Below, piece after piece: positions 41,001 through 52,264 of a stretch of DNA of 64,000 bases (position 1 is the stretch's first letter; the number at the start of each line of letters is the position of its first letter). The position numbers and the translations under genes are program-made. The stretch comes from Candidatus Peregrinibacteria bacterium RIFOXYA2_FULL_41_18. Lineage in GTDB: Bacteria > Patescibacteriota > Gracilibacteria > UBA1369 > UBA12470. The stretch covers positions 1 to 64,000 of the forward strand of contig MFXH01000009.1 of assembly GCA_001788795.1 (NCBI GenBank). The letters are read 5' to 3'. The notes under the pieces are model-generated. The model saw nothing but the letters and a program-made list of their open reading frames with translations, made no database searches and was not told the DNA's origin.

Positions 41001-41479
41001 TCCTCCGAGTATACGCTTGCACATGCAGTACCATTTGTCGCTTCCGGAGCAGTAGTTAATGTTGTTTTTTCTGTTCCGTTTACATTGAAAACAGCTTTTA
41101 CAGGTTCTGTTCCGTCAGTATATGCTGCGCAAAATTCTCCCGTGAGCTTCGTGCCATCTTTTAGAAGTTTAACTTCTTTTGCGGCCAAGGCTGGAGTTGC
41201 AGCTATTGTATATGTATCTCCATCATGATATCCGCTATCATTTGTTGCTAAATCATCTGATACATCAGTAGCGCTTTGAGTTACGTCAGGATTTTTTTGC
41301 TTGGTGGCGTCTTTATTTGACGATGTGTTTTGCATCATCATGCCGAAGAAATTCGTTGTTGCACCGAGTACAATCGATGCAATCAAAAATGTTCCGACGA
41401 CTGCGCTGATAATTAACTTCTTTTTTGACTTTTTGTAGGGAGAAGTTGGTACTCCTACGGTTTGATTGTTTGTTTCCAT
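38030..41479 (-). CDS. Secreted/anchored SLH protein with repeated CARDB-like domains
   Basis: N-terminal TM; repeats SDxDLYFGDKGVWMDEENDSIYAEMCA.../NYNLTGIDY; three C-terminal SLH-like repeats (ITRAE/VTRAALVKMAINAF, VNRAEGLKAIIV, LTRAEACKIIIEF). Confidence 0.85.
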   Translation of the reverse strand: METNNQTVGVPTSPYKKSKKKLIISAVVGTFLIASIVLGATTNFFGMMMQNTSSNKDATKQKNPDVTQSATDVSDDLATNDSGYHDGDTYTIAATPALAAKEVKLLKDGTKLTGEFCAAYTDGTEPVKAVFNVNGTEKTTLTTAPEATNGTACASVYSEELSEFELADESTVSVTFTILFKDIQESSLSDNETTTSVTVPESATEEDTTEKDLYLGTKGIWLGDDNDSVHAEVCATGTDGTESTQILYNVNGIEYKDDMTAPADGECEDMSVSDLDQFSVEAGNTYTASVILDYSQSITESDENNGYAKDITIEEKSDDQQSSKVDLYFNDEENNIGIEDEYFYTYVCSVSALEEVEVRFQTNSTKQVVKINIAENQCQKAAAKISEFGLSDNTAYTLDVTIDPNETVTEANENNNKDTYTFTTSANDNGENVSEKDLYFGDKGVWMDEENDSIYAEMCASGTTGSEDEYVRINYNLTGIDYGYSQQAPEDGECNETKISGLDYFNMTNGDTYTITVTLDYYDVLEESDESNNTASTDATYGEEEASDSATSDLYVGTISIEDTLLTIELGNKGDADYPNKDIAKGSLYIYIDNELEWTYSLSTLGDQTFRTAGSSSLIQPQALDGSHEIKACVYPDSSVGDADSGNDCSSTKVGSSDTSDDEDGDEADDYNDSDQPVGYTDTDDEQGDTDADVDQQDENTTDNTTSNAWLKKYTVIMMKFGDLEGTEDKDATMDYTGTLTSDSLIIKPVGSVLLEDDDSYDSADLGFEWKNTVYDHWDGFIFLAYYDPEYANGATPTFKVSVDGTQVTKTIDSLKALNQTYELGDGTDNAIKFVILNDYKEFPDTFGDVDESDDAEDVADDAQDYIADRIEEATDSISKVDVSEGTDAETSESVDELVDAVTDVATNENTTNDEVEDVAQTTEDSIAAETASGDEITADTVDAVADDTNSAATDDYDAGFCDVPSDSWFAEYINEAEYYGIVDGYGDCNFGPNDYVTRAALVKMAINAFEYDVITDIAYNEYFYDLADDAWYTDYINTAAYYEIISGYSNGNFGPNNIVNRAEGLKAIIVASGVEDKGRPEIGTEATWTNPFSDVDTYDWYYTYVMEGHSAGIISGDSGTFRPADSLTRAEACKIIIEFMRLLATPTM

Positions 41480-41529
41480 TTTATTTTGTTAAATTTTTGG
41501 AATCTTTAAATTGTACCACTTTTTTGCAA

Positions 41530-42723
41530 CTAGGTCAACTGCGGATTTGAATTGTTTGTTTGTGGTGTGTTTGGCTTGTTCTCAAGTAATTTGTCTGCAT
41601 TTTTTTTGATTATCTCGATTCGTTCCATTTCAGTTTTTTTCTTTCTGAGTTCTTCAAGAATGCTCATGGTTGATTGAGTTTCGTTTTCCGAGAATAAAGA
41701 TTTGACCGAGTTTACGGCTTTGCTTACCTTTGCTTGATCTAATGCTTTTGCCTTAAATAATTGAACGACTTTGTTTGTCGGATCTCTCATGAGAAGGCGC
41801 TCGCATATCTCAATGACATCTTGATATTTGCCGTTTTGGTACCACATACCGACCAGTTCCAATACGACATCTTCGTCTGTTTTGCCCATTAAGGATTTTC
41901 CGCTTTCTCCGGCCAGCGCGAGGTGGCCCGCTTTTCTATTCATTAAGAAGTGAACATATCCATATCCTATTATAATAATTATTATGGCTTCGATAGTTCT
42001 GTTCATTTGGAGTGCGAAGTTGAATGCGGCATGTGCGCCCATCGCAATTCCGAGGCCTGTTAAGAGGCTTTCGTATCTTACGACTGTTTCTTTTGGTATT
42101 CTCGTGATTTTATTTATTATTGTTGCAAAAGTATGTTTCTCACCCGTCCATTTTTGTTGTTCTATGATTGGTTGTGCAAATTTGCCTACCCCATAGAAGT
42201 AGCCGAATATTGATGAAAAAATAAGATGTCCGCATACTGTGAATGCAGATCTGAAAATAACCGTTGTGAATAGCGCTCCAAGATTTCCGGATGACATGAC
42301 CTGCGAGAAATAAACTATGTTTTCGGAAAATGCAAAACCGAGAGCGGCAAGTATGCTGAATTTTACAGCGTCATTGATCGTTTGAATTTTCATTTTTGAC
42401 GTGTCAGCTATTCTGACGACGCCCATTTTTACTATTTCTTCTGTTACGCCAACCAATATGAATGTTGCTAATAATCCAATTGTTACGTTTGTTATGTTAT
42501 GTTCAATCCATCCATAAGGGTTTAACCAGCTTTGGAACCAGAGAATTGGAAGTACTGTTAATGTGCCGAGTAGAAATACCTTTATTAGGCTTTTTGGTGA
42601 GTGCTGTTTTCTTCTGACGAAAATGCTTACCCATATGAATACAGGTATAAAAGCCAATATCGAGGCTATCAATATTTGCCACCAAGGTATTCCTTCGAAC
42701 ATCAGTATCAAATCGTCGAACAT
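41530..42723 (-). CDS. PrsW-type intramembrane metalloprotease-like protein with C-terminal TPR-like tail
   Basis: VTEEIVKMGVVR; GFAFSENIVYF; GHLIFSSIFGYFYG; GAHAAFNFAL. Confidence 0.75.
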   Translation of the reverse strand: MFDDLILMFEGIPWWQILIASILAFIPVFIWVSIFVRRKQHSPKSLIKVFLLGTLTVLPILWFQSWLNPYGWIEHNITNVTIGLLATFILVGVTEEIVKMGVVRIADTSKMKIQTINDAVKFSILAALGFAFSENIVYFSQVMSSGNLGALFTTVIFRSAFTVCGHLIFSSIFGYFYGVGKFAQPIIEQQKWTGEKHTFATIINKITRIPKETVVRYESLLTGLGIAMGAHAAFNFALQMNRTIEAIIIIIIGYGYVHFLMNRKAGHLALAGESGKSLMGKTDEDVVLELVGMWYQNGKYQDVIEICERLLMRDPTNKVVQLFKAKALDQAKVSKAVNSVKSLFSENETQSTMSILEELRKKKTEMERIEIIKKNADKLLENKPNTPQTNNSNPQLT

Positions 42724-42813
42724 TTTTGTTTTTTTGTAATCCGATTATTATAACATAATTTTTTACGGTTGGCAAAGGTTGATTTTTTCAGATACGGGTC
42801 TACAATCTGTGCC

Positions 42814-43719
42814 ATGAAGATCGCAATTTTATGTTTCAGACCGCTTGAAGAAAAACTTTCTTATGAGGAAGTTAGGCTTAAGAAAGCCGCTATGGCGCTT
42901 GGATATGATGCTAAAATTTTTATGGCGGTTGAGTGTGAATTGAGTTTCGATGAAAAAGGGCCTTCTGTTTATTATAGAGGGAAGCCTTTTCCTAAGGTTG
43001 ATGTGATTATTCCAAGAGTTTCTTTGCTTGAAGATGTGAGTTTATATGCTTCGATTCTTAAGCAATTTCAGCTTATGGGGATTCCGGTTTTGAATACTTA
43101 TGATGCTGTTACAAGAGCGAAAAATAAATTGCGTACTTTGCAGATTTTATCTCATTATGGGATTCCAACTCCAAGGACTTTTGTTGTCAGCCAGCGTGAT
43201 GATTTGAAGGGTGCAATAGATAGGGTTGGCGGTTTTCCGGTTATCATGAAATCTCCTTTTGGATCTTGGGGTGCCGGTGTAATGATTGCCGAGAGTTTTA
43301 GAAATGCTTTGTCTTCTTTGGATTTGATTTGGAGTGCGAAAAATTCAAAACAACATATGATCTTGATTCAGGAGTATGTAAAAGAGTCGAAAGGTAAGGA
43401 TACTCGTGTTTTTGTTGTTGGAGGTGAGGTTATTGCGTCGATGGAAAGATCTGCGAAAAAAGGTGAGTTCCGTTCCAATGCGGCGCTTGGAGGTGCCGGT
43501 AGGGAGGTTTCTATCACAAAAGAGTATGAGGATATGGCGCTTAAGGCTACTCAGTTGTTGGATCTTGAAATGGCCGGTGTTGATATCATTTCAACCAAGA
43601 ATGGTCCTGCTGTTCTTGAAGTGAATGCTAATCCCGGATTTTCAGAACTTGAAGCTGCGACAGGTGTTGATGTTGCCAAATCTATTATTGAAAGAGCTGC
43701 CGCATTGCCAGTAATGTAG
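42814..43719 (+). CDS. RimK-family ATP-grasp ligase (start likely 42814)
   Basis: MKIAILCFRP; KLRTLQILSHYGIPTPRTFVV; FPVIMKSPFGSWGAGVM; VLEVNANPGFSELE. Confidence 0.9.
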   Translation: MKIAILCFRPLEEKLSYEEVRLKKAAMALGYDAKIFMAVECELSFDEKGPSVYYRGKPFPKVDVIIPRVSLLEDVSLYASILKQFQLMGIPVLNTYDAVTRAKNKLRTLQILSHYGIPTPRTFVVSQRDDLKGAIDRVGGFPVIMKSPFGSWGAGVMIAESFRNALSSLDLIWSAKNSKQHMILIQEYVKESKGKDTRVFVVGGEVIASMERSAKKGEFRSNAALGGAGREVSITKEYEDMALKATQLLDLEMAGVDIISTKNGPAVLEVNANPGFSELEAATGVDVAKSIIERAAALPVM

Positions 43720-43784
43720 TGTGATTTTTTTACATCTCGGCTCCCGTAATCAGAATTAAGGTCGCCTCGATATAAAAAAATCAC

Positions 43785-44963
43785 TTAGTATTTTTCTCTT
43801 TTTATGAAGCTGAACATTATTAATGCCAATAATGCTAGGCTTGATCCATAAATGAATGTTGCGTTTGGTCCGATTTTATCCCAAAGGAATCCGGCCATGA
43901 ATCCTCCCGGTAGTGCGACTAAACCTGTTAATGTGTGAAATGTTCCGAGTGCTGTTCCTTTTAGGTTTTCAGGTGAAAGATCTGCTACGAAGGCTCTTTG
44001 TACGCCGTCTATTATTGAGTAAAAAATCCCATATATTACGAATAGTGGAATTAATGTTGATAGCGTTGTCGGAAATATGAGACCGAATGAAAGGGCTGCA
44101 AAAAGTGCGTATCCGATTGCTATAAGTTTTTTGCGTCCGAATTTGTCGGAAAGTATTCCTGCCGGTGTTGCGAATAGGGTGTAAGTAACGTAGAAAATTA
44201 CATAAAGAATTATCGCTTTTGAATCTGTTAATCCAATTGCTTTTGCCTTAAGTAACATGAATGCGTATCCGAAATGTCCAAGCGCGAAAATAGTTGCGAT
44301 AATTATGAAAAACTTCAGGTTTTTCGGTAGAGATTTGAAGCCGATTTTTAATGTAAGCGGTTTGTGTTCTTTTTGTTCTTTAGGCTTTTTTTCATGAATC
44401 AAAATCAATACTATTATTGCCAAGATTCCTGGGAAAATTGTTATGAGGAATAGGTTCTTATATCCCAAAATAGGGAAGAGGATAAGTGAAAAAACTGCTC
44501 CCATAACAGATCCCATTCCATCCATTGTTCGGTGAAATCCGAAGGCTTTTCCTCTATGTTCTGCTTGAACAGATTCCGCTACGATTGCATCTCTCGGCGC
44601 ATCGCGCATTCCTTTACCGATTCTTTCGACTGATCTTATTATAAGTACAAGAGGCCAAGTATTTGCGAATGCGAATAACGGTTTTATAAGTGATGAAATA
44701 GTATATCCTGCAACGACAAAAGGTTTTCTTCTTCTGATTTTATCTGACCAGTATCCGGATAAGACTTTTAAAAGTGATGTTGTCGTTTCTGCGGCGCCTT
44801 CTACAAGTCCAACCGTGTAAGCCGCCGCTCCAAGAGATGTAAGATAAAGAGGTATTAAAGGGAAAATCATCTGACTGCTTAGATCGGTTACAAGGCTTAC
44901 GATGCCGAGTATGAAGATGTTGCGAGTTATGCCTGTTGCCAGCTTTTTGATGTTAATTTTCAT
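43785..44963 (-). CDS. MFS transporter
   Basis: 12-TM pattern; GYWSDKIRRRKPFVVAGY; DAPRDAIVAES. Confidence 0.88.
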   Translation of the reverse strand: MKINIKKLATGITRNIFILGIVSLVTDLSSQMIFPLIPLYLTSLGAAAYTVGLVEGAAETTTSLLKVLSGYWSDKIRRRKPFVVAGYTISSLIKPLFAFANTWPLVLIIRSVERIGKGMRDAPRDAIVAESVQAEHRGKAFGFHRTMDGMGSVMGAVFSLILFPILGYKNLFLITIFPGILAIIVLILIHEKKPKEQKEHKPLTLKIGFKSLPKNLKFFIIIATIFALGHFGYAFMLLKAKAIGLTDSKAIILYVIFYVTYTLFATPAGILSDKFGRKKLIAIGYALFAALSFGLIFPTTLSTLIPLFVIYGIFYSIIDGVQRAFVADLSPENLKGTALGTFHTLTGLVALPGGFMAGFLWDKIGPNATFIYGSSLALLALIMFSFIKREKY

Positions 44964-45597
44964 ATTTCAAATATGTTTTAATTTTGAGTAAATTTTTGAT
45001 TTTGTGATCTGCGAGTGAGAAATCTTCCGATTTGTTATGGCTCCCAATTCTTGCGATTACTTGCATTCCTGCTGATTTTGCAGCTTTAAATCCGTTAGTC
45101 GAGTCTTCTATTACAACGATTTCTTGTGGTTTTATTTTTAGTTTTTTTGCGATTAGAAGGAAAATTTCCGGATGTGGTTTTGCGTGTTTTACTTTGTCTC
45201 CTCCTGTTATGACTTTGAAATATTTGGCTATGCCAAGTCTTTTCAGGCACATTTTTGCAAGGCGTGTATGGGCGCTTGTACCAAGTGCCAATGTGTATCT
45301 TTTTGAAAGATCTCTTATTGTCTTTTTCGTATTTGAAACTGCTGGGAAAAGTCCTCCGTAATACTTCTCGAGTGTTTTCACATGTGCTTTTACAATTTTC
45401 TCAATACTGTAATGTGCATTAAATTTTTCCTTCAAAACTTGAAAATAATCTTTTATTCCCATCCCCATATATCCTAGTATTTTTTCTTTTTTCGCTTTTA
45501 TGCCGAAAGTTTTGAGAGTTTCAAGTTCGGCTTTTAAGTGAAGTTTTTCGGAATCTATTAGAGTCCCATCCAGATCGAATATGATGGCTTTTATCAT
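44953..45597 (-). CDS. HAD-superfamily hydrolase (phosphoglucomutase-like; start likely 45597)
   Basis: MIKAIIFDLDGTLIDSE; KPHPEIFLLIAKKL; VVIEDSTNGFKAAKSAGM. Confidence 0.9.
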   Translation of the reverse strand: MIKAIIFDLDGTLIDSEKLHLKAELETLKTFGIKAKKEKILGYMGMGIKDYFQVLKEKFNAHYSIEKIVKAHVKTLEKYYGGLFPAVSNTKKTIRDLSKRYTLALGTSAHTRLAKMCLKRLGIAKYFKVITGGDKVKHAKPHPEIFLLIAKKLKIKPQEIVVIEDSTNGFKAAKSAGMQVIARIGSHNKSEDFSLADHKIKNLLKIKTYLKYEN

Positions 45598-45739
45598 CGT
45601 TTTTGTTTTATAATTTTTTGTGATGCACGAATCCAGTCTATACAAAAAACTCGAAAACAAAAAAGTTAAATGTAGTATCTTCCATCATTTTCGTGTTATC
45701 AATTATGGTGGAAAGCGTGTAATTCTTAATTGATTTTTT

Positions 45740-46531
45740 ATGTCTCTTGTCGGTTCATTTATTTTGCCGCATCCTCCTGTTATGGTTCCTTCTGTTGGTG
45801 GTAAAGAAGGGCTTAAGCCTATCGAAAAAACTGTTTCGGCTATGCTTCAAGTTGCGAAGATCACTTCCAAGCTTCAGGTCGATACTGTCGTGATTATTAC
45901 GCCACATGGTTCTGTTTATCCCGATAGAATAAGCATTCGCATGCCGGCGAACGGCAAATTGAGCGGAGATTTGAGTGCGTTTGGTTCGAGTGACGGACTT
46001 GATTTGGAGGCTGATTTGGATTTGGCGGACGATGTAATTACGGCAGCGATTGATGGTGGGATTAAGGTTATTCCCATTGATGATAGCGAGTTGGATCATG
46101 GGGTTTTGGCGCCTATGTTTTATGTAAACAAAGGACTTCCAGTCGGGTATAAATTGGTGAGCATGAATATCTCTTTTGCAGGATATAAAACACATTTTGA
46201 TTTCGGGCGTGTTCTCCGGAAGGTTTTTGATAAAAGTAATAAAAAAATCTTGTTTATAGGATCTGGTGATTTATCTCATGCTTTAACGGCATATGCGCCT
46301 TGCGGATACTCGAAAGAAGGTGCGAAATTTGATAAAAAATTGGTTTCGATGGTCGAGAAAGGGGATGTGGAAGGTGTGATTGGGTTGGATCCTTTTTGGG
46401 TTGATGAGGTGAAAGAGTGCGGTTTGCGCTCTGTTTGTACGGCGCTTGGGGTTGTGGGGGAGAAGAAGTTTAAGGTTTTGTCTTATGAAGGACCGTATGG
46501 GGTAGGGTATCTGGTGGGGAGTAGCTTATAG
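45740..46531 (+). CDS. Memo-like protein (AmmeMemoRadiSam system protein B family)
   Basis: SFILPHPPVMVPSVG; VVIITPHGSVYPDRI; SELDHGVLAPMFYV; LFIGSGDLSHAL. Confidence 0.8.
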   Translation: MSLVGSFILPHPPVMVPSVGGKEGLKPIEKTVSAMLQVAKITSKLQVDTVVIITPHGSVYPDRISIRMPANGKLSGDLSAFGSSDGLDLEADLDLADDVITAAIDGGIKVIPIDDSELDHGVLAPMFYVNKGLPVGYKLVSMNISFAGYKTHFDFGRVLRKVFDKSNKKILFIGSGDLSHALTAYAPCGYSKEGAKFDKKLVSMVEKGDVEGVIGLDPFWVDEVKECGLRSVCTALGVVGEKKFKVLSYEGPYGVGYLVGSSL

Positions 46532-46569
46532 CTAATAGCTAATAGCTAATAGCTAATAGATAATAGATT

Positions 46570-47085
46570 ATGGGAAATGCGTATTGTGAAATTGCGTTTA
46601 AGACAATAAAAACCTATTTGGAAACGGGTAAGGTGATTGATTTGCCGAAAGATGTTCCTGCTGAACTTAAGACTAAGAAAGCTGGGGTATTTGTTTCATT
46701 GCATCTTAAGAACGGAGATCTTCGCGGTTGTATCGGTACGTTTCTACCTACGCGCAAATGTCTCGGTGAAGAGATTATTCGGAATGCAATTTCTGCTGCG
46801 ACCGAAGATCCTAGATTTATGCCGGTTACCGAGTCTGAGCTCGATGATTTGGATATTTCTGTTGATGTTTTGTCGAAGCCTGAGAAATGTAAAATTGTGG
46901 ATTTGGATCCGAAAAAATATGGAGTGATTGTTACTTGCGGTAGTAGGCGAGGGCTACTACTTCCTGATTTGGAAGGTGTTGATACCGTAAAAGAGCAATT
47001 AAAAATTGCTTGCAGTAAGGCTGGAATTGATTATGCGAACGAGAAATTCGAAGTAAGCAGGTTTACAGTTGCAAGATTTCACTAG
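46570..47085 (+). CDS. AMMECR1-domain protein (AmmeMemoRadiSam system protein A family)
   Basis: [83 protein letters not shown]. Confidence 0.92.
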   Translation: MGNAYCEIAFKTIKTYLETGKVIDLPKDVPAELKTKKAGVFVSLHLKNGDLRGCIGTFLPTRKCLGEEIIRNAISAATEDPRFMPVTESELDDLDISVDVLSKPEKCKIVDLDPKKYGVIVTCGSRRGLLLPDLEGVDTVKEQLKIACSKAGIDYANEKFEVSRFTVARFH

Positions 47086-47089
47086 AAAA

Positions 47090-47152
47090 GAGTTTTGCTT
47101 TCGCAAAACAGCTTATAATATGGCGCAAGTAATGCTTCGCGTCCTTGCGCTG
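47090..47152. repeat. Double-hairpin intergenic element, copy E3
   Basis: GAGTTTTGCTTTCGCAAAACAGCTTATAATATGGCGCAAGTAATGCTTCGCGTCCTTGCGCTG, directly abuts clpP stop. Confidence 0.85.
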
Positions 47153-47770
47153 TTACTTCTTCTGGACGATCTTGTCGATCAGGCCGTATTTAAGTGCATC
47201 TTCGGCGCTCATGAAATTGTCGCGATCCGTATCTTTTTCTACATCGGCAACTTTTTTGCCCGAATGTTTCGCGATAATTCCATTTAATTTAGCCTTTGTT
47301 TTCAAAATATGGCGAGCGTGGATTTCGATTTCAGTAGCTTGTCCTTCTACGCCTCCAAGAGGTTGGTGGATCATCACTTCCGCATTTGGCAGTGAGAATC
47401 TTTTGCCTTTAGCCCCTCCGCAAAGAAGTACTGCGCCCATTGATGCCGCCATCCCTACGCAAACCGTCGAAACGTCGCATTTAAGGTGCTGCATTGTATC
47501 GTAAATTGCCAATCCCGCAGTTACATGTCCGCCCGGACTATTTATGTACATTGTGATGTCTTTCTTTGGATTTTCATTTTCCAAGAATAGCAATTGAGCG
47601 ATGATTAAGTTCGCAACGTTTCCATCTATTGCCGTACCCAAGAAAATAATTCTGTCTTTGAGCAGGCGAGAGTAAATGTCGTAAGATCTTTCCCCTTGAG
47701 CGGTCTTTTCCAAAACGGTTGGAACTAAGATGCTTGAGGTTAGAGGTATGTGTTTGTTTTTTGTTGCCAT
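47153..47770 (-). CDS. clpP: ATP-dependent Clp protease proteolytic subunit
   Basis: [63 protein letters not shown]. Confidence 0.97.
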   Translation of the reverse strand: MATKNKHIPLTSSILVPTVLEKTAQGERSYDIYSRLLKDRIIFLGTAIDGNVANLIIAQLLFLENENPKKDITMYINSPGGHVTAGLAIYDTMQHLKCDVSTVCVGMAASMGAVLLCGGAKGKRFSLPNAEVMIHQPLGGVEGQATEIEIHARHILKTKAKLNGIIAKHSGKKVADVEKDTDRDNFMSAEDALKYGLIDKIVQKK

Positions 47771-47848
47771 TTGAGATTTTATTAAATTTTCTAATAAATT
47801 ATACCATTTTTCAGTATAATGTTTAACTAGGTGAGGTTGACGCTGTCT

Positions 47849-48820
47849 TTAGATGTTTTCTAAGACTTTTCTTCCGTTTGTACTCGCAATATCTGATAGT
47901 TTTTCGATATCGTAATACCTGCAAGCTTCTATAAGGAATAGTAGTTCCGTGAATATATCTCCATCTATAAAAGGGCAGAAATAGTCATATACATTATCAA
48001 CTCCGAGTGCGACGGTTACTCCCGCTTCCAACAATTCCGGTACAGGTGCGATTGAATTGTGGACGGGAGACATTTTATGTCTAGGTTGTTGATTGTCTAT
48101 CATTGCACGTGGGCAGACGATTACGTTCATGTCTGCCTTTTTCACCAATTGAGCAATCTCTTTTATATAATCATCCGGTTGTGCCGCCAATGAACAACAA
48201 TGCACTGCGTTTACGCGACCTTGTAGTCCGTGTTCTATAACTTTTTTCGCAAGCAATTCCGTGTCGCGTTCTTCAGGATCGTTATTTTGATCTATATGAA
48301 CGTCTACGGTCTTTTTATGTTTTTTTGCCATTTCAAAAATATAATCGAGGTGTTCGGATTGTTTCGGTCTGTCACGAGAGGGGAGTCCTCCAAGCACATC
48401 TACATAAGGAGCAGCTTTTTCGATCCATTCTTGAGCCGATTTATTTAGTGCTCCTTCAAGTACCTGAGAGCATATTTGTATCTCGATTTGAGACTTGTAT
48501 TTTTCTTTTATTTCAAGCGCTGCTTCTATACACATCATCCCAACGGTATTATCGACATCTATATTTGTTCTTGTCATTTTGCATCCTTGCTTGATCATGT
48601 TTTCCGCACTCAAGCACATTCTTTCGATAAGATTTTTATGAGTGTATCCTTCTTTAACTTTTTTCCATAAATCCCATTTAACCTCCATGTGTTCGAGAGT
48701 CATCTCAAGGGTTTCCGGAGTTATTACATATGCTTTGTCGAAATGCGCATGGCATGAAACGAGTCCGCCTTTTTCGGCAATTTTTTGGCGTAAAACGGAA
48801 TGTAGATCCCAAGGGTGCAT
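47849..48820 (-). CDS. Amidohydrolase-superfamily protein (cytosine deaminase-like)
   Basis: SCHAHFDKAYV; VDVHIDQNND; VNAVHCCSLAA; VALGVDNVYDYF. Confidence 0.8.
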   Translation of the reverse strand: MHPWDLHSVLRQKIAEKGGLVSCHAHFDKAYVITPETLEMTLEHMEVKWDLWKKVKEGYTHKNLIERMCLSAENMIKQGCKMTRTNIDVDNTVGMMCIEAALEIKEKYKSQIEIQICSQVLEGALNKSAQEWIEKAAPYVDVLGGLPSRDRPKQSEHLDYIFEMAKKHKKTVDVHIDQNNDPEERDTELLAKKVIEHGLQGRVNAVHCCSLAAQPDDYIKEIAQLVKKADMNVIVCPRAMIDNQQPRHKMSPVHNSIAPVPELLEAGVTVALGVDNVYDYFCPFIDGDIFTELLFLIEACRYYDIEKLSDIASTNGRKVLENI

Positions 48821-48864
48821 GTGGGGAGAGATTAAAGATAAAAGATAGAAGATTGAAGAGGGGA

Positions 48865-50193
48865 CTATTTCATCAATGAGTTTATTTCTTTCTCTACTTT
48901 ATCGAGTTGTAAATTTCCTGTTCCTCCTTGGTGCGTAGACATTTTCAACCATCTGTTGATGTCTTTTTCAGTCACTTTTATTTTATCTATATTTGAACCG
49001 ACTTCTCTATATGCATCGCGGAATGTCATACCTTCCTTAACTTTTTCAAAAGCCTTATGTGCGGCAAAAAGTCCGGGGCATCCCAGCATTGATTTTACCA
49101 GTATTTCTTTGTTGGGCTTGATGTTTTGCAGGATTACTCCCATTGCATCCAATGACATCTCTGTATATTTGAGTCCTAGGAAAAGAGGTCTTTTTATCTC
49201 TTGTCCGTCCCTGTGATATCCGGAAATTTTATTCAAAATATTCATAGTTGTTTCGTTTCTGCATGCCAGTACGGTTGCCGTACGGCCTCTTATGAGCTCT
49301 GCAACATCAAGGTTTTTCTTTTGAGGCATGATTGAAGAGCCCGTAGCTATTGAATCATCCATATTGAAGAATTGGAATTCTTGTGTAGTAAAGAACAGCA
49401 AGTCGCAGGCTAGGCGATTCAAGGTGAGCATCACTTGAGAGCATGCTTCGAGTACAAGTCCTTCGATTTTCCCTCTTGAGTTGTGGCAGTAAATAACGTT
49501 GTTTTGTGTTTTTTTAAATCCTATCTCGTGGCTAAGCCAATCTCTGTCGAAATCGAAAGGCGATCCGTATCCGGCTCCTGATCCCAGAGGGTTTTGATCA
49601 ACTATGTTATCGGCTATTGATATAAGTAATTTTGCATCATCCATTAAACTCTCTGCAAAAGCTCCAAATAGAGTGCCTACTGTTGTAGGCATAGCTTTTT
49701 GCATATGAGTATATCCCGGCATCGGTACCATCTCGTATTTGCGTGCGAATTTTATCAGTTCCATTGCCAGTTTCAGCGATTTTTCTCTTATGAATTTTGA
49801 TTTTCTTTTGAGAAACCATCTCATCATTACCAATACTTGGTCGTTTCTCGAACGTCCGGTGTGGATCTTCTTCCCTGTGTCTCCGAATCTTTGTATTAAA
49901 TAGTCTTCTATTTTCGTATGACAATCTTCGTCTTCTAGTTTTAATACGAAGTCTCCTTTCTTATATAGGTCTAAAATTTCATCAAGTCCTTGTTCTAACT
50001 GTTTCAGCTCTTTTTCCGTGAGCAAATTATGTTTTTTCAACATTCGCGCATAGCATCTTGAACACCATACGTCGTCCGGAATCATTTCTTGATCATATAG
50101 TATATCTTCGCCCGCATTAAACTCTTCAACAGTTTTGTTTAGTTGAACTTCTTTGTTCTTGAACCAGATCTTCTTTTTTATTGTTTTGGCCAT
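48865..50193 (-). CDS. argH: Argininosuccinate lyase
   Basis: HTGRSRNDQV; MPGYTHMQKAMPT; GSGAGYGSPFD; GSSIMPQKKNLDVAELIRGR. Confidence 0.92.
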   Translation of the reverse strand: MAKTIKKKIWFKNKEVQLNKTVEEFNAGEDILYDQEMIPDDVWCSRCYARMLKKHNLLTEKELKQLEQGLDEILDLYKKGDFVLKLEDEDCHTKIEDYLIQRFGDTGKKIHTGRSRNDQVLVMMRWFLKRKSKFIREKSLKLAMELIKFARKYEMVPMPGYTHMQKAMPTTVGTLFGAFAESLMDDAKLLISIADNIVDQNPLGSGAGYGSPFDFDRDWLSHEIGFKKTQNNVIYCHNSRGKIEGLVLEACSQVMLTLNRLACDLLFFTTQEFQFFNMDDSIATGSSIMPQKKNLDVAELIRGRTATVLACRNETTMNILNKISGYHRDGQEIKRPLFLGLKYTEMSLDAMGVILQNIKPNKEILVKSMLGCPGLFAAHKAFEKVKEGMTFRDAYREVGSNIDKIKVTEKDINRWLKMSTHQGGTGNLQLDKVEKEINSLMK

Positions 50194-50361
50194 TTTTCTA
50201 TTGGTTATGTTGTGCGCCCTTTGGTCGTGTGATTATTTTTTATATTTTAACGGCTTAATAGGCCTAATACAAACAACTTTTCTTTGCGCAGTGTTTTTGG
50301 CTTGTACAAGGGCTTTATTTGTCGTGTTGTTTTTATTCTGGGACTTTTTTAGCAAATTTGT

Positions 50362-50389
50362 TTGACAATGAATTTATCCCTGCTAAAAT
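50362..50389 (+). promoter_or_regulatory. 16S rRNA promoter
   Basis: TTGACA-16-TAAAAT followed by G-CTTTCGCTTT. Confidence 0.7.
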
Positions 50390-50503
50390 GCTTTCGCTTT
50401 TCGTTTTGAAAGCGCAATTTTGTTCCTTGACAGCTAAGGTGTAGTAGAGAAGCCTTGTCAATTTTTTTCAAAATTTTTTCATGCTTCGGCATGAATTCAT
50501 TTT

Positions 50504-51967
<1,464 letters not shown>

Positions 51968-52264
51968 AGGGAGAATCGTCTCACTTCGGTGAGACCTCCT
52001 AGGTCGAAATCCTGCTTGCAGGATTGGCGGATTGGTAACAATTCGCAACCTATAGATAGGGTTTTCTCTATTACACCATAGCTGTCAGGGGGAGTCGCCA
52101 AAAGGCGGTCTCTCTTTATAGGCTCTTAGGGTTTATGCTCTAGGGGTTTTTTGCATGTAGAGTTACAGAATTGCAGAATCACAGATTGGAGTGCTTTTGC
52201 CTCTGTTTTCTGCTTTCTGTGTTTTGCTTTCTGTGCTATAATTATTAGATTTAAAACCAAAAAA

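Noticed and set aside
50427-50465. TTGACAG...CTTGTCAATTTTTTT upstream of 16S as an intrinsic terminator
   Set aside because: The same segment pairs much better with 52066-52090 downstream of 16S, so a processing stem is the stronger explanation; a transient local hairpin is still possible.
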